Assembly (NCBI GenBank): GCA_023525715.1
Contig: CM042013.1
Location: 77,750,994 to 77,814,993, forward strand
Source: Cichorium intybus
Lineage: Eukaryota; Streptophyta; Magnoliopsida; Asterales; Asteraceae
Reading direction: 5' to 3'
Length of the DNA: 64,000 nucleotides
Shown here: in pieces, positions 11,023 through 23,076 of the stretch
Layout of the letters: every line of letters starts with the position of its first letter
How positions within the stretch are numbered: the stretch's first letter is position 1
Notes under the pieces: generated by a model
Told to the model about the DNA's origin: nothing
Database searches by the model: none
The model's input: only the letters and a program-made list of their open reading frames with translations
Made by a program: the position numbers and the translations under genes

Positions 11023-12472
11023 ATGCAGTCCAGCTCAAATCAAAATTCACCTACGCAGTTTACTGATTTATCTTCTCAAGCTATGTCCGTTCAACAACCT
11101 CCGGATAACCACTACTACATGGACACGGGTGCTAGTTCTCACATGTCTTTTAACCAAGGTAAAATGCTTTCTCTTACACCTTGTAATTCTAAATCTATCA
11201 TGGTTGGAAATGGTGCTATAATTCCGGTTACTCATATTGGTCAGACATTTCTTCCTCATTCTAAAAATAAATTTCCTCTAAAAGATGTTCTCGTGTCCGA
11301 TAAAATTGTAAAAAATTTTATTTATGTTCGTAAATTTACGCGTGATAACTGGACCTCTGTTTCGTTTGACCCGTTTGGTTTTTCTATTAAGGATTTTGAT
11401 ACGGATGCTCTTCTTCAACGATGCGATAGTGATAGCGACTTATATCCGTGCTTACCGTCTTCCGTTCCGGCTAAAGCTCTTACCACGGTCTCTCTACCCA
11501 CATGGCATCGACGTCTTGGACATCCAGGCTCCTCCGTTTTACGTTTTTTGCAGTCTCGTCGTTTTATTTCTTGTAGCACAAACACACTTCCGTTATGTCA
11601 CGCTTGTCAAATCGGAAAACATTGTCGTTTGTCTTTTTCGTCGTCCAATACTAAAACTTCTCGTGTTTTTGAACTTATTCATTCGGACTTGTGGACATCT
11701 CCCGTTGTTAGTTTGAGTGGTTTTAAGTATTACATTTTATTTCTTGATGATTTTTCTCATTTTTTGTGGGTGTTTCCTTTACGTGATAAATCGCAAGTTT
11801 ACAATACCTTTTGCAATTTTCGAATGTATGTTAAAAAACGAATTTAAAACCGACATCCAAGCCTTGCAATGTGATAATGGACGTGAATTTAATAATCACT
11901 CTCTTCTCTCTTACTTAAAGTCTAACGACATCATTATTGGGTTCTCATGTCCGTACACGTCACAACAAAATGGCAAGGCTGAACGTTCCATTCGCACTAT
12001 AAATAATATTGTTCGCACCTCCCTCTTTCAAGCCAACTTGGCTACTTCCTTTTGGACTGAAGCTCTTCTCGCTGCTGTTCACACTCTTAATCTTCTTCCC
12101 ACCACCACCCTCTCCTATAAAACCCCCTTTGAGGTTCTCTTTGATTTCTTTCCCACATATACCCATCTTCGTGTTTTTGGATGTCTGTGCTACCCAAACA
12201 CAACCTCTACATCTGCTAATAAACTATCTCCTCGTTCCACCGCGTGCGTCTATCTCTGCCCCTCCCCGGATCATAAGGGACACAAATGCCTTGATCTCAT
12301 CAAACAATCGGTTATCATCTCGCGTCACGTCATATTTGATGAAGATCATTTTCCCTACAAGGATTTCCATCCCGCACCGTCTTCATCCGAATATGCTTCT
12401 TTTATTCCCGATGATGACTCTTCCCCTATCACGTTTCCTTCTCCCCTTCACTCCCTTGTTCCCGATCACACT
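11023..12472 (+). pseudogene. Copia protease and integrase fragment
   Basis: In order: the aspartic protease motif YMDTGASSHM near 11115-11150; the gag-pre-integrase HHCC zinc finger (WHRRLGHPG then CHACQIGKH) near 11500-11620; and the integrase core with the first Asp in HSDLW, the second in QCDNGREF and the Glu in QQNGKAERSI. The core is split by a +1 shift in an A-run near 11835 (GTTAAAAAACG). The chain ends where element A inserted, at 12472. Together with 33498-35252 it would form one copia Pol. It is not functional as it stands. Confidence 0.92.
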
Positions 12473-12705
12473 TGTAAGAACCTGTAAAAAAAATTTGTAA
12501 TAAAATGTTAAATAATTATGTGTAATAGTAAAACTATGAAAGAAAAGGGCAAATTGGTCTTTTGCCATATTTTGAACTTTAATGTAAAATATTTTTGTAA
12601 TTATGGGTATTAATGTAAGAAATTAAAGTATGGTGTAATAAAATTAAAGTATGGTGCCTAATTGGGAGAAAAGGAACTAGAGGGTTAAAACTGAAAATTG
12701 GGAAC

Positions 12706-12713
12706 TATAAATA
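12706..12713 (+). promoter_or_regulatory. LTR TATA box, element A
   Basis: TATAAATA lies about 230 bp into the LTR, followed within 20 bp by the AAATCTCCCACTTCC initiator-like stretch. The 3' LTR has the same box at about 31524-31531. This is the usual place for the U3/R boundary. Confidence 0.6.
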
Positions 12714-13362
12714 GTGGGAAAAATCTCCCACTTCCCAGAAGCTTGTAGAAGTATCGGGAGAGAGCGATAGTGAGCGAGAGGCTGGGCAGAGTTTGAAGGT
12801 TCATGAGATTAGAAGTCAAATTCTGAAGTTTGAAGAAGAATTCTTCAATAGAAGGGTTAGTAACCAAGCTTTCTAACCTAATTTCTTGTGTGTTCATCCC
12901 GGGGACAAACTAAAATCTGAATTCATAGACATGGTTCAGGTTGTTCCTATGATTTCCTCCATCTAAACAAGTTTAAACAACTAAGTAAACACACAAATTT
13001 CAAGGGTGTTGAGGAATTGTCAAATTGGGGGTTTTGAGCTTAAGAACCCTACCCACGGGTTCATGAGATTTAAAACTGATTCCAGTATTTTCATTAAGTC
13101 TTATGAATCACTTAGGATGTATTGAGACAACACCAAGTGATGAATTTCGAAAATTGATGTTTTTGGGTGTAAAATACTAAAAACGGGATTCTATGGAATT
13201 GAAGTAGGAATTAGTTGTTTCTATGGGTTAAAACCTGATGTAAACTGAAGGTTTTAGTCATAGAATGATATAAATTGGTTAGGATAAGTATTAAGGACTT
13301 AATGGACCAAAACAAGGGACTACAGCACAAAAATCGGGCAAAAACCCGTATCTGCAGCACAG

Positions 13363-13488
13363 ACACGAGTCGTAGTCTTTTTGCCTGGCAAGAGCACGGG
13401 TCGTGCTCCACTATTCAAGCCAGAAATAGCATCCTACATTAAGCACGAGTCGTGCTTCCTTATGAAGGAATTATGCACGAGTCGTGTA
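13363..13488. repeat. Palindrome array AGCACGRGTCGTGCT in LTR A
   Basis: Four copies: about 13363-13373 (degenerate), 13393-13407, 13441-13457 (AAGCACGAGTCGTGCTT, near-perfect dyad) and 13474-13488. They are separated by some 20-35 bp and lie about 660 bp downstream of the TATA box. The 3' LTR repeats the array at about 32179-32303, with the first unit better preserved (ACGTGTCGTGCT). Confidence 0.8.
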
Positions 13489-14664
13489 TATCCTCTGAGG
13501 TCAAAAACGTCCGAAATTCCGTGGAAAATGGTGCTAGGCATGCCCGTTTGGCCTATAATTCATACCATAAGCCTAAAATGGTGTGAAAACATGAGAAAAT
13601 TATTAAACCTGGAATACGACCTCCCGAAAGTACTGTAGCAAAATACACGTATTTCGGGAAAATCTATAAATTAAAGAAAGCTATTATAATGAGAGTTGTA
13701 GTCTAATATAACCTGTAATTGCATAGTATAGCACCCTGGTGCTGTAAAGTTGATTATTATATATATGAATTGAATATAAATGTATAATTTGTATATAATA
13801 GGTGGTGGTTCAAACAAGATTGTTCAAGATAAAAAGAAAGGAGTCCAAGAAGATAACTAACTCCTAGGTGACCGAGGTGAGTGTTATGTGGATTTTTCCG
13901 AGTACATAGCAAAATGAATTTTATACAAAATGATTTGTGAGTCAAAATGATTTTATGGAAATTGAAATGGTTTAATGAAAATGAAAATGATTTAATGGAT
14001 CTGGAAATGGTTTTGTGAAATTGGAAATGATTCCTATGGAATAGTGAGTATAATGTATACAAAAGATAAATGAGGAATATAAGAAAGTAATAAAGTGATT
14101 GAGCCCTGATGATGAGTTGCTTAGTATCCGGATAAAGACCACGGCCTGCTGCGGTAGGGGTGGCAAAAAGACACTACTGGGATGGTACCTCCCGTCGCGA
14201 AGTAGTTGTCTTACCTTGATAGATGAATCCGTTTCAAGCTATTGGGGAAGTAGTTATACGGGTGCGTCTCGTATAAAACCTACGGGTGCGCTCGTAGGAA
14301 TTTACCAACACATAATAAGGAATACCTATGGGTGCGCTCATAGGAAAAGAAATATTGGAAATTTAAAGAATAATGTATTATTGAAAGAAAACTGTTTTGG
14401 GTCTAAACCCATAATACTCACGAGACGTTATGTCTCACGTATTTTTTTAAAATGCTATGTACTCAGGTAAGCAGGAAGGGCATTAACAGAGTCGAGGGCG
14501 GGACCGTAGTCACTGTTGTACAAAATGTACATTAGACAGGTTTGAACTATGGTTTGTGATGCAAATTTGTGATACCCTGTTGTATAATTAAACGTTTTGT
14601 ATAATAAAATAATTGTGGAACAAGTTTGTAAAAAAAATGTTATAAAAGTTGGGGTGTTACAATT

Positions 14665-14680
14665 TGGTATCAGAGCCATG
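14665..14680 (+). promoter_or_regulatory. Primer-binding site, element A
   Basis: TGGTATCAGAGCCATG begins three bases after the 5' LTR end. TGGTATCAGAGC is the complement of the initiator-methionine tRNA 3' end, the standard primer for plant chromoviruses. Confidence 0.92.
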
Positions 14681-15069
14681 GTTTAAGCGAATTAGGTTGG
14701 GTAACCATCCTAGGCTTAAACTAGTGGACTAATGGCAAGTAAAGTAGTAGTATTAAGTACTAATTAACGGGGTAGAGTCGGTAAAATACAGTATTGCAAT
14801 CCACAGAAACCGATGAACCAGGGGATCATGTGATAACACCAGAGCCAAAGTATATAGGTGGTTAAAATAATATTGGGCCCGTATTATGGTAACCACAGGA
14901 TATGCTTTGGAAATGGTGAAGTCACGAGGGAACCTGAGGGATTTGGTTGTGGAAATCAGTAAAGAGATAACTGGGAATACTAGATTACATGCTACAGTTT
15001 TCGTATATATATTGATAAATATACATATGTGGAATAATAAACGTAAATCTTATTCATTTTATATAGTAC

Positions 15070-16840
15070 ATGGAGAGTGGAAATCAGAATCTTTCGAGTG
15101 AAGGACGGGCAGCAAGTCATACCCCGTCCCATGAAGATAACCTTGTCGATGATGCGGTTAACATGGGTCCTAACCCAAATCTAATACCGCAACCTCCACC
15201 TGTGACTTTGGAGGCCATACAAAATCTTATTAGTAATCTGAAGATGGAGATGAGGGAAGATATGCGCCAAATGTTGAATACACGGCTGGGGGACCCACAT
15301 CCTAATCCTTCTACTGATGATGCCTCTTGGAGACCCACTAACGGAGATTCAGTTACAGAGGAAGATAGTGTGGGGACAGAAGACAAGAAGAGATGTTCCT
15401 TCAAAACTTTTCTAGCATGTAAACCAACGGAATACTATGGTAGCTACGAGCCTAAAGTCACGATGCGGTGGATACGGGAGACAGAGCAAGTACTGGAGGT
15501 CAGCAAGTGTCATGAGAAAGATAAAGTTTATTATGCCTCACGAATGTTAAAAGATGATGCGTTAGTTTGGTGGAATACGCTGTACGAACTGGTCGGAAAG
15601 GATGTAATTTATAAATGGTCATGGACCGAATTCACCACCCGCTTGATGAACAAATATTGTCCCCTTCGGGACAGAAAAACTTGAAGACGAATTTCTCACT
15701 CTAAAGAAGGGTAGTTTGACTGTTGCCGAGTATACTAAAAAGTTCAGCGATATGCTACCATTTGTGGGAAACATTTATACTACGGAGCGGGCACGAATCA
15801 ACCGTTATATGAAAGGCCTACCTTGGGAGTATGAATTGGAAGTAAAACGGGCGGTAACAATGGATGCGGCGTTTGAGGCAGCAAGAAATGTTGAAGATGT
15901 GTGGAAACGAAGAACAATAGAGAGGAAAGTTACTGGGGATAAACGTAAATTCAGTGGCGGGAGTAGTAGCTGGAATAAGAAGGGAAAGTCGGTAGTGATG
16001 TCAACCAAGTAGGGCAGCCGGAAGACGTGTGAGAAATGTGGGAAAGAGCATACGGGCGAATGTAAGATGGGAAGTGCGGCTTGTTTTAACTGCGGAAGAA
16101 TGGGGCACAAGGCTAGGGAGTGTACCTATCCGAAGCTCAGCGAAGTCGAGTGTTTCTCATGTCACGAAAAGGGCCACTATAGTTTCAACTGTCCAAAGAA
16201 GGGTGGCGAGACAATTGTATCAACTGCGCCGAAAAAGACGGAGCCTCAAAAGGTGAAGACTCGCGCCTTCCAGCTCACCCGGGAAGAAGCAAGAGAGACA
16301 CAAGATGTGGTCTCAGGTACTCTATTAATTATCCCGATGCCTGCTTACGTATTATTTGATTCCGGTGCTACGTGTTCGTTTGTGTCCCATGAGTTTGGTC
16401 TAAAATTCAACGTACCGTTAGAACCATTAAATTGTGTATGTGAGGTCGAATTGGCAAATGGTAAGAAGGTGGAGATAAAACATGTGTACCGTGGTTGCGA
16501 ACTCAGCATAGATGACCAGAAATTTTCGTTGAACCTTCTTCCGATTGGAGTGAAGACTTTTGATGTTGTCATTGGTATGGATTGGCTTGGGGCCAATGAT
16601 GCAAAAATCGCATGTGGGAAAAAGATAGTGTCGGTGAAAAATCCAAATGGTAGCAAGGTGTATGTGTATGGTGAAAAACCCAAGAGGATGTCCAATTTGA
16701 TTAGCGTAGCGAAGGTCAGAAGATGTTTGATGAAGGGATGTTTATCCTATGTGGCGTATGTAATGATGGAAGATAAAGTAAAGAAGACGGTACATGACAT
16801 TGACGTGGTGAAAGAATACGCCCCAGTGTGTCGCCTTGGG
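15070..16840 (+). pseudogene. Element A gag and protease
   Basis: Gag starts at the ATG at 15070 (MESGNQN). The retrotransposon gag core includes DDALVWWNTL near 15555-15585. An extra A in CAGAAAAACTTG near 15676 shifts the frame; the core continues from about 15680 (LTVAEYTKKFSDM). A TAG at 16010-16012 interrupts the frame just before two CCHC knuckles (CFNCGRMGHKARECT and CFSCHEKGHYSFNC). The protease follows with LFDSGATCSFVS near 16355 and VVIGMDWLGAND near 16565. The chain then jumps from VVKEYAPV to SPWGAPV of RT, which implies loss of roughly 60 codons plus a shift at about 16828. Not functional. Confidence 0.93.
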
Positions 16841-18306
16841 GTGCACCGGTGCTGTTCGTCAAAAAGAAGGATGGTACCATGCGGATGTGTATTGATTATC
16901 GCGAGCTCAACAAAATTACCATTAAGAACCGCTACCCGCTACCACGAATAGACGATCTGTTTGATCAGTTGCAAGGCGCTGACTATTTCTCAAAGATTGA
17001 CATCCGATCTGGATATCATCAGGTGTGCGTAAGGAATGAAGATATTGAGAAGACTGCTTTCCGCACTCGATACGGGCATTATGAATTCTTAGTCATGCCT
17101 TTTGGTTTGACGAATGCCCCGGCAATTTTCATGGATTTTATGAATAGGGTGTGCAAACCATTCCTCGATAAGTTTGTTATCGTCTTTATTGATGACATTC
17201 TTATCTACTCGAAGAATGCAGAAGAACACAAGAATCATCTGAGAACGGTACTTGAAGTTTTAAAGAAAGATACGTTATACGCAAAATTTTCGAAGTGCGA
17301 ATTTTGTCTGAGGGAAGTGCAATTCCTTGGACACGTCGTCTCAATCCAAGGCATTAAAGTAGATCCATCAAAGGTGGAAGCAGTGATGAAATGGGAAATT
17401 CCCAAGACCCCGACGGAAGTAAGAAGTTTTCTTGGACTCGCCGGGTACTACCGACGGTTCTTCCAAGACTTTTCATGAATTGCAGTACCTCTTACAAAGC
17501 TAACAAGAAAAGGGGTAAAATTCGAGTGGGGGGTAGAACAAGAAAAAGCGTTTGAGACATTGAAAGAAAAACTGTGTAATGCGCCGGTTCTTACTCTGCC
17601 GGAGGGAACTGAAGACTTTGTGGTGTATAGCGATGCCTCGAATAAAGGATTGGGTTGCGTACTAATGCAGCGGGGGAAAGTGATAGCCTACGCTTCTCGT
17701 CAATTAAAAGAACCCGAAACAAGATACGCCATGCATGATTTGGAACTGGCAGCAATTATGTTTGCATTAAAAATCTGGAGGCATTACCTGTATGGAACAA
17801 AGTGCACCTTGTATACGGATCATAAGAGCTTGCAATACGTATTTTCACAGAAAGATCTCAATATGAGGCAAAGTAGGTGGCTGGAGTTAATAAATGATTA
17901 TGACTGTGAAATCGCTTGCCACCCTAGGAAAGCGAATGTGGTAGCAGATGCTTTAAGCAGGAAGTTTCATGAAAAGAAGAGTCAAGAGAGGTTGATGAAG
18001 ATCGAATTGAAATCAAGTCTAATAGAAAGCATCAAAGACGCGCACAAACAAGTATTGGAAAGAGGTGACTTAAAGAAGGAAAAGCTGGGAAAAGATTTGG
18101 TGTTTGGGGAAAATACCCAGGGATTAAAGACAGTCAGAAACCGCGTATGGGTACCAAAAGTAGGTGGAATTCGAAAGTTGATTCTAGAAGAATCCCATAA
18201 GTCAAAATATTCCATTCATCCAGGAAGCACGAAAACTTATCGGGATCTCAAAGAACAGTACTGGTGGCCGGGAATGAAGAAAAGAATTGTTAAATATATC
18301 TCTAAA
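16828..18306 (+). pseudogene. Element A RT, RNase H, integrase N-terminus
   Basis: Reverse transcriptase runs from SPWGAPVLFVKKKDG through IDYRELN, VMPFGLTNAP and the catalytic FIDDILIYS to LGLAGYYRRFF. A TGA at 17476-17478, where relatives have Arg or Lys, is the only stop; a CGA to TGA change fits. RNase H follows (VVYSDASNKGLGCVL, IAYASRQLK, TDHKSLQY, ANVVADALSRK). The integrase zinc finger begins with HKSKYSIHPG and YWWPGM and stops at YISK, where B inserted. The RT N-terminus was deleted upstream. Synthesis and integration of element cDNA would be its role if intact. Confidence 0.95.
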
Positions 18307-20005
18307 TGTAAGAACCCAAAAAAAAAATGTTGGTAAAAGTATAAAATGAAAGTATGAGAAGTTTTGGTAAATTTCAGTTCTTGTGGTAAAAATGAAAATA
18401 ATCATATTTTCCGTAAGGATGAAATATATAAACTACAATAAAGTTATAAGGATGAAGTAAGGATGTTGAAAATGTAAAAAGTGAGAGAAAAGTACAAAAA
18501 ATGACAAAAAGGGTATTTTTGTCATTTTGAAATATTTAACTTAAGAATGAGATTTTTAAGTATTAAAATGTCTTAAAGTGCAAAATAAGTTTATAAGTGG
18601 AATAAAGTTATAAAAGGTAGAAATTCTTACAATTCAAGCATGTTATATGCTATTTTGAGAAAAATGGTAAAAAGGGGTAAAAGGGTCATTTGACATGCAA
18701 ATGACTGAAAAGTTAAGAAAATGTAATGTTGGGGCCAAAATGAAATAAAATAAACCCATAATGTTATAAAAACGAGTTTTTGTGCCATTTTGGGAAAAAT
18801 GGAAATTTAGGGACCAAAAATGGAAATTTGCTAGGTATTTAAAGGAGAAAATATCTCCTTAATGTTCAGAAGATGGAAGTCTCCAGAGAGATCGTGAGAG
18901 CATGAGAGTGATCGGGTCTTGAGGATTTTGGAAGATTGAAAGAAACTAACTTGGAATTGAAGAATTCCAAGCCTTCTAAGGTTAGTAAATTTGTTTTTAG
19001 GGTTGTTTAACCCATTTCCCGTGAGTACGTTATTGTAGCTTCGGAATTTCAGTGGCTAGAGGAGGATTATCCTATGATTCCTAGCCTTAATTTGTGTCTT
19101 AGTCATCATATAAACCTAGTGTAACCATTGAATGTGTTAAAAATCAAGAAATGGGAATTTGAGCTCAAGAACCCTAACGGGTTTGTAAGAACAAGTTAGT
19201 CTTAATGGTTCTTGATAAGTCTAGTATGTCATAATAGAAGTAATAAATCATTCCTAGTTGATAAATTTGAGTAATTTTAGATTTTGGGTAAAAATGTCAA
19301 AAATGGAAATTTTTGGAAGAAACTTGGAATCCATGATTTCCATAGTTTAAAAACAAGTAAAAGTAGTTGGTTTATGTTTCTAATCACATCTTGATCATTA
19401 TCCAACATATGGATAACTTAAAATCAAGTTTGGTGATTTCATATGCAATTGAACCCTAGAAATTTGAGTTTAAGATCAAAATGTTAATTTGACATAAAGA
19501 GTTGGTTAGAATGAGTCATAAATGATGTTTAAGTATGAAGAAACCATTAGAGGTGGTTTCCTAAAAGTTTCAATTAATAAAATGAAAGTTTGAACAAAAA
19601 CTGAAATTTGTCGAATGGAATGGAATTGGTGATTCCATGAATGAAACCCATAGAAATGGTTAATGGAAATCATGAATTGGTAATTAAAGAAAGTATGTTT
19701 TGGGTTATAAAAACCTTAAATTAAATCATCCATTTGTTATATAAGTATATGGAAAGAAAATGAACAAAACTAGACTTAAAATTTTGAGTTGATGTGCATA
19801 TGAGCTTCCTTAGAGCTCTTGTGACATCCTATGGTCTTAATCATTAAGTCATGGACTAAATAAGACCTAATAGAAGTGAAAACATGTTCTTAACATAATA
19901 AAGGGTCAATAGAACCTATGGTCAAAATTTGGTGAAGTTTGGAGTTAAAACGAGCCCGATACATGACTTTTAGTGCAAAATTCGAGGTTTGAAGGGTCTG
20001 GGAGA

Positions 20006-20054
20006 GTTACACGACCGTGTAACTATTATGGGTAAAGTTACACGGCCGTGTAAC
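20006..20054. repeat. Paired 18-bp palindromes in LTR B
   Basis: GTTACACGACCGTGTAAC (20006-20023) and GTTACACGGCCGTGTAAC (20037-20054) are a near-perfect and a perfect dyad. The 3' LTR keeps them at 28677-28694 and 28708-28725. Confidence 0.9.
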
Positions 20055-20144
20055 CCTCTGATGAGGGGTAAAGAGCCTATTTTGCCCCTAGCCTTGTAGC
20101 CTTGGTCTCCAATTGATCCAATAAGTGTTATAGAGCATGAAAAC

Positions 20145-21750
20145 TGTTGAGTGTCGTAACCAACAAAATAAAAGAGTTGAAATATGGTTTGAAATGATTT
20201 ATTAATTACCAATATTTCGTGATTGCACTACTTGATATAAATACTAACTATGTAGTATTAATGGCAAGCAGGGTCGATCCACAGGGAGCGATGGTCTAAT
20301 GGATTACACCTTGAATTCACGGAAGTTAAGCTTGTAAAGATAGTAACCAAAAAGGGGGGGGGGGTTTGATGAATAGTTGAAAAACAATTATGTAAATGTT
20401 GAGAACAAATAACTTGGGACAAAATATATGGAATGATTGTTTTTATAATTTGGGGACAAATTCTGGTTTTGTATTTGTAGTCATATGATTGGAAATAACA
20501 ATAAGAATGATGTTTATAACTTTAATCTTTCTAAGTTGGTACTTTGTGTATGCCAAAAGCTCGCACATACACCATTCACCTAATGTACCTTAGTCAAGAG
20601 AAGCTCGTTAACTAAGACTAATCTTACTAATCAAATCTAGATAAGATCATAGAATTTGAATGAAAGATTGCATTATGTTTTATGTGAATGTTCCCAACAA
20701 TGTTCAATACTCCTAAACAAGCGTTGAAGCGTTAAAACATGAGATATGATTTTCACCTAGTTAAAGATGATTATCACAAATAACATTTTATAAAACAATT
20801 ACGGATTTTATAATTTGTATGACTAGATTGATTATTATTTGAGATCAAATGGCCAATATGAAATAAATAAAAACCAAACACTTGTTAAATCTTAAAATCA
20901 TATCACTAGAAAGATATAAAATCAAACATCAAACTTTATATTAAATCACAATCATAATCCTTAATACAAAACCAGAAAATAAGGTTACTAGCCACTCATG
21001 ACTAGTAAAAGAGGAATAAACTTACAAAATGAAGATAATCCACACTTGAAGTTGCACACAAACACAAACACAATGTATCTAGAGAGTATTTCAGAAGATA
21101 ATGGAATAAGGGATGGTTCTAAGGCTAACCAAGCACATCTATTTATACTAACACACCAAGGGTAAAATGGTAATTTGGACAATAGCAAACATCATCATTC
21201 CAAGACCCACTTTCTTCATCACATGGCCTCAAAATCAGGTTGGATCTGCATCTGGTCGTGTAGCATGAGGATGACAGCACAAGAAGGAATAAACAACTCA
21301 AAGTGGGCCAAAAAGTAGATATGGTCACCAGGAACAGTTACACGGTCGTGTAACTTCTTGGGCCAAGATTACACGGTCGTGTAATCCTGCAAATATCCTG
21401 GACCCTACCCTGAGCTGACATGGCATCATATGTGGCATAACCAAGTTACACGGCCGTGTAACTTTTGCCCACAAAGTTACACTGGTCGTGTACACTACTG
21501 TCTTCGGGACGCCATTTTCGTAATTTCTTCGTTTGAGCTCCGTTTCTTCTGAAATTTCTTGTGTAGCTTCCCATTGTCATCCAATACAAGATTCAACCCT
21601 CAAAAGCACCTGAAAACAACCACAAAGTGTGAAAGTAGATTGCTATTCTTGAAATCCTGAAAAACATGAAAATATGCAATAAAGATAATCAAATGCAAGA
21701 TGAAACAAGGATAAAAAGGTATGAAAACATGCCTAAAGATACACTTAACA
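20145..21750 (-). mobile_element. Solo LTR C, reverse oriented, inside LTR B
   Basis: The 1606-bp unit begins TGTTGAGTG and ends CTTAACA on the plus strand, flanked by AAAAC on both sides (20140-20144 and 21751-21755). LTR B at 28800 reads GCATGAAAACATGAAAAATG, the empty site. Read on the minus strand it has a TATAAAT box (plus 21141-21147) and near its 3' end the phrase CCTGTGGATCGACCCTGCTTGCC, reminiscent of Athila/Tat-type LTR ends. There is no internal region, so it is a solo LTR left by LTR-LTR recombination. Family assignment is inference. Confidence 0.9.
21337..21493. repeat. Palindrome cluster in solo LTR C
   Basis: GTTACACGGTCGTGTAAC (21337-21354), GATTACACGGTCGTGTAATC (21367-21386), GTTACACGGCCGTGTAAC (21445-21462) and a degenerate copy (21476-21493). 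These are the same dyads as in host LTR B. In C's minus orientation they lie upstream of its TATA box. Confidence 0.9.
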
Positions 21751-23060
21751 AAAACTTGAAAAATGAGTCTAAATTGTGTAAGTGACTTTCCAAGGGTATA
21801 ATAGTCAATAAAATGTCATTTAAAAGATAATAAGAATAAGTAAAAAGGTGTGTTAAGGGATGAATATCACAAAAATATTGTGATATGAGCCTAGGGGAAC
21901 ATAACAAAGTAGTCCTTACATGTTGTTAAAGTATAACATGTTATTAATAAAGTGTGAATAAACTTCTTAGGTACTTAAGAAGTAAAAAAGGCAATGAATA
22001 GGAGAGACGAGGACGGGGATAGTTCTAGTTAGACTTCTCTAACTAGTCGAGGTGAGTTTTATGAGGAATTTTCTAGTACATAGCAAAATGGTATTTTCAG
22101 AAAAGAGATTTCCAAATATTTTTAAGATACTAAAGTTTGGAAACAGTTTTGAAAGTAGCTCTAAGAGCTAAGTGTTTAAAAGAGATTTTAAAGAAGTTCA
22201 GTTTTTAAAGAAGTATAGTTTGTGAAGTTTTTGAAAGAAGCTCCATATGTGAGCTAAAGCTATTAAAGTTAGTTTAAAAGTATTTTTGATTAAGAGTTAA
22301 GAAGTTCATGAGTTTGAGTCTTTTATAAATTGTGTCCCATTTTGACCAGTTTGAGATGAAATGAAGAAAGTAAAAGATAAGAATCAAATCAAAGAAAGTA
22401 GTAAGAGTTAGTTATCCGGACTAGGATCACCCACATAATCGGAAGATCAGAAGACACTACTGGATGGTACCTCCCGTCGCGAAGTAGTTGTCTAGCTTAG
22501 CATACCCTTATGCTTGAATCTGTTTCAAGTCACAAAGGGGAGTCAGAAAGAGCATAACCTAGCGGGAGGATCTGTTCTGTCCCGCGAGGGGAGCTAGTAG
22601 AATGAATTAAAATAAATTAATTCATGAGTTTCAGTTGGTCATCAGAAAATGAGAAAGAAAGCAGTTTTGAGAAAGAAAGTGTTTTTAGAGTTTGAAAGTC
22701 AAGAAGAAATAAAATTTTGAGATTTATTTCATAAATCAGTTTTAAGCAGCTTACTTGTATTATTTCAAGTTTTGAACAGAAAAGTTTTGGATCTAAACCC
22801 ATATTACTCACGAGGCTTTATGTCTCACGTTTATTGTTTTTAAATGCTATGTACTTAGGTGAAAGGAGCAGAAGTTGAAGTTGGGACCAGTGTATATACA
22901 GTAAGTTTAAATTATGGTTTTCTGTATTGAGTTTGTAATACCCCTTCAGAATAAAGTTTGTAAAAAAAATTAAGTGACTTTTTCTTAGTCACGAGTTGTA
23001 GAATATTTATTTAATGTAAACTGTGTTAAAATATGGTTTGAGAAAGGGGTGTTACAGTTT

Positions 23061-23076
23061 TGGTATCAGAGCCATA
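23061..23076 (+). promoter_or_regulatory. Primer-binding site, element B
   Basis: TGGTATCAGAGCCATA follows the 5' LTR end by four bases. It is the same initiator-Met tRNA complement as in element A. Confidence 0.92.

Larger units (their letters stand above)
10306..12472 (+). mobile_element. Ty1/copia retrotransposon, left part (5'-truncated)
   Basis: Copia gag, protease and integrase text runs from about 10306 to 12472 and resumes as RT/RNase H at 33498. Element A (12473-33492) splits it. No copia 5' LTR or primer-binding site exists upstream; the gag begins mid-protein right after unrelated sequence, so the 5' end was lost before or after the nesting. Copia order (integrase before RT) is clear. 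Confidence 0.92.
12473..14661 (+). repeat. Element A 5' LTR
   Basis: This LTR is 2189 bp long and runs TGTAAGAACC...GGTGTTACA. It differs from the 3' LTR (31292-33492, 2201 bp) by scattered substitutions and a shorter TA run near 13757. It contains a TATA box, a palindrome array, and the tract GACACTACTGGGATGGTACC near 14169 that element B shares. Confidence 0.95.
18307..23056 (+). repeat. Element B 5' LTR, containing solo LTR C
   Basis: The total is 4750 bp; subtracting C and one target duplication (1611 bp) leaves 3139 bp, against 3146 bp for the 3' LTR. A probable TATA-like TATTTAAA lies near 18836. The tract GACACTACTGGATGGTACC near 22454 is shared with element A. Two palindromes GTTACACGRCCGTGTAAC-type lie at 20006-20023 and 20037-20054. 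Confidence 0.95.

Noticed and set aside
14665..14680. TGGTATCAGAGC considered as part of a tRNA gene
   Set aside because: Only the 3'-end complement is present and it sits directly after an LTR: a primer-binding site.
20145..21750. The extra 1.6 kb in LTR B taken as an original part lost from the 3' LTR
   Set aside because: It has TG...CA ends, a perfect 5-bp duplication AAAAC and its own reversed TATA box, so insertion of a solo LTR explains it better than deletion between ATGAAAAC repeats.
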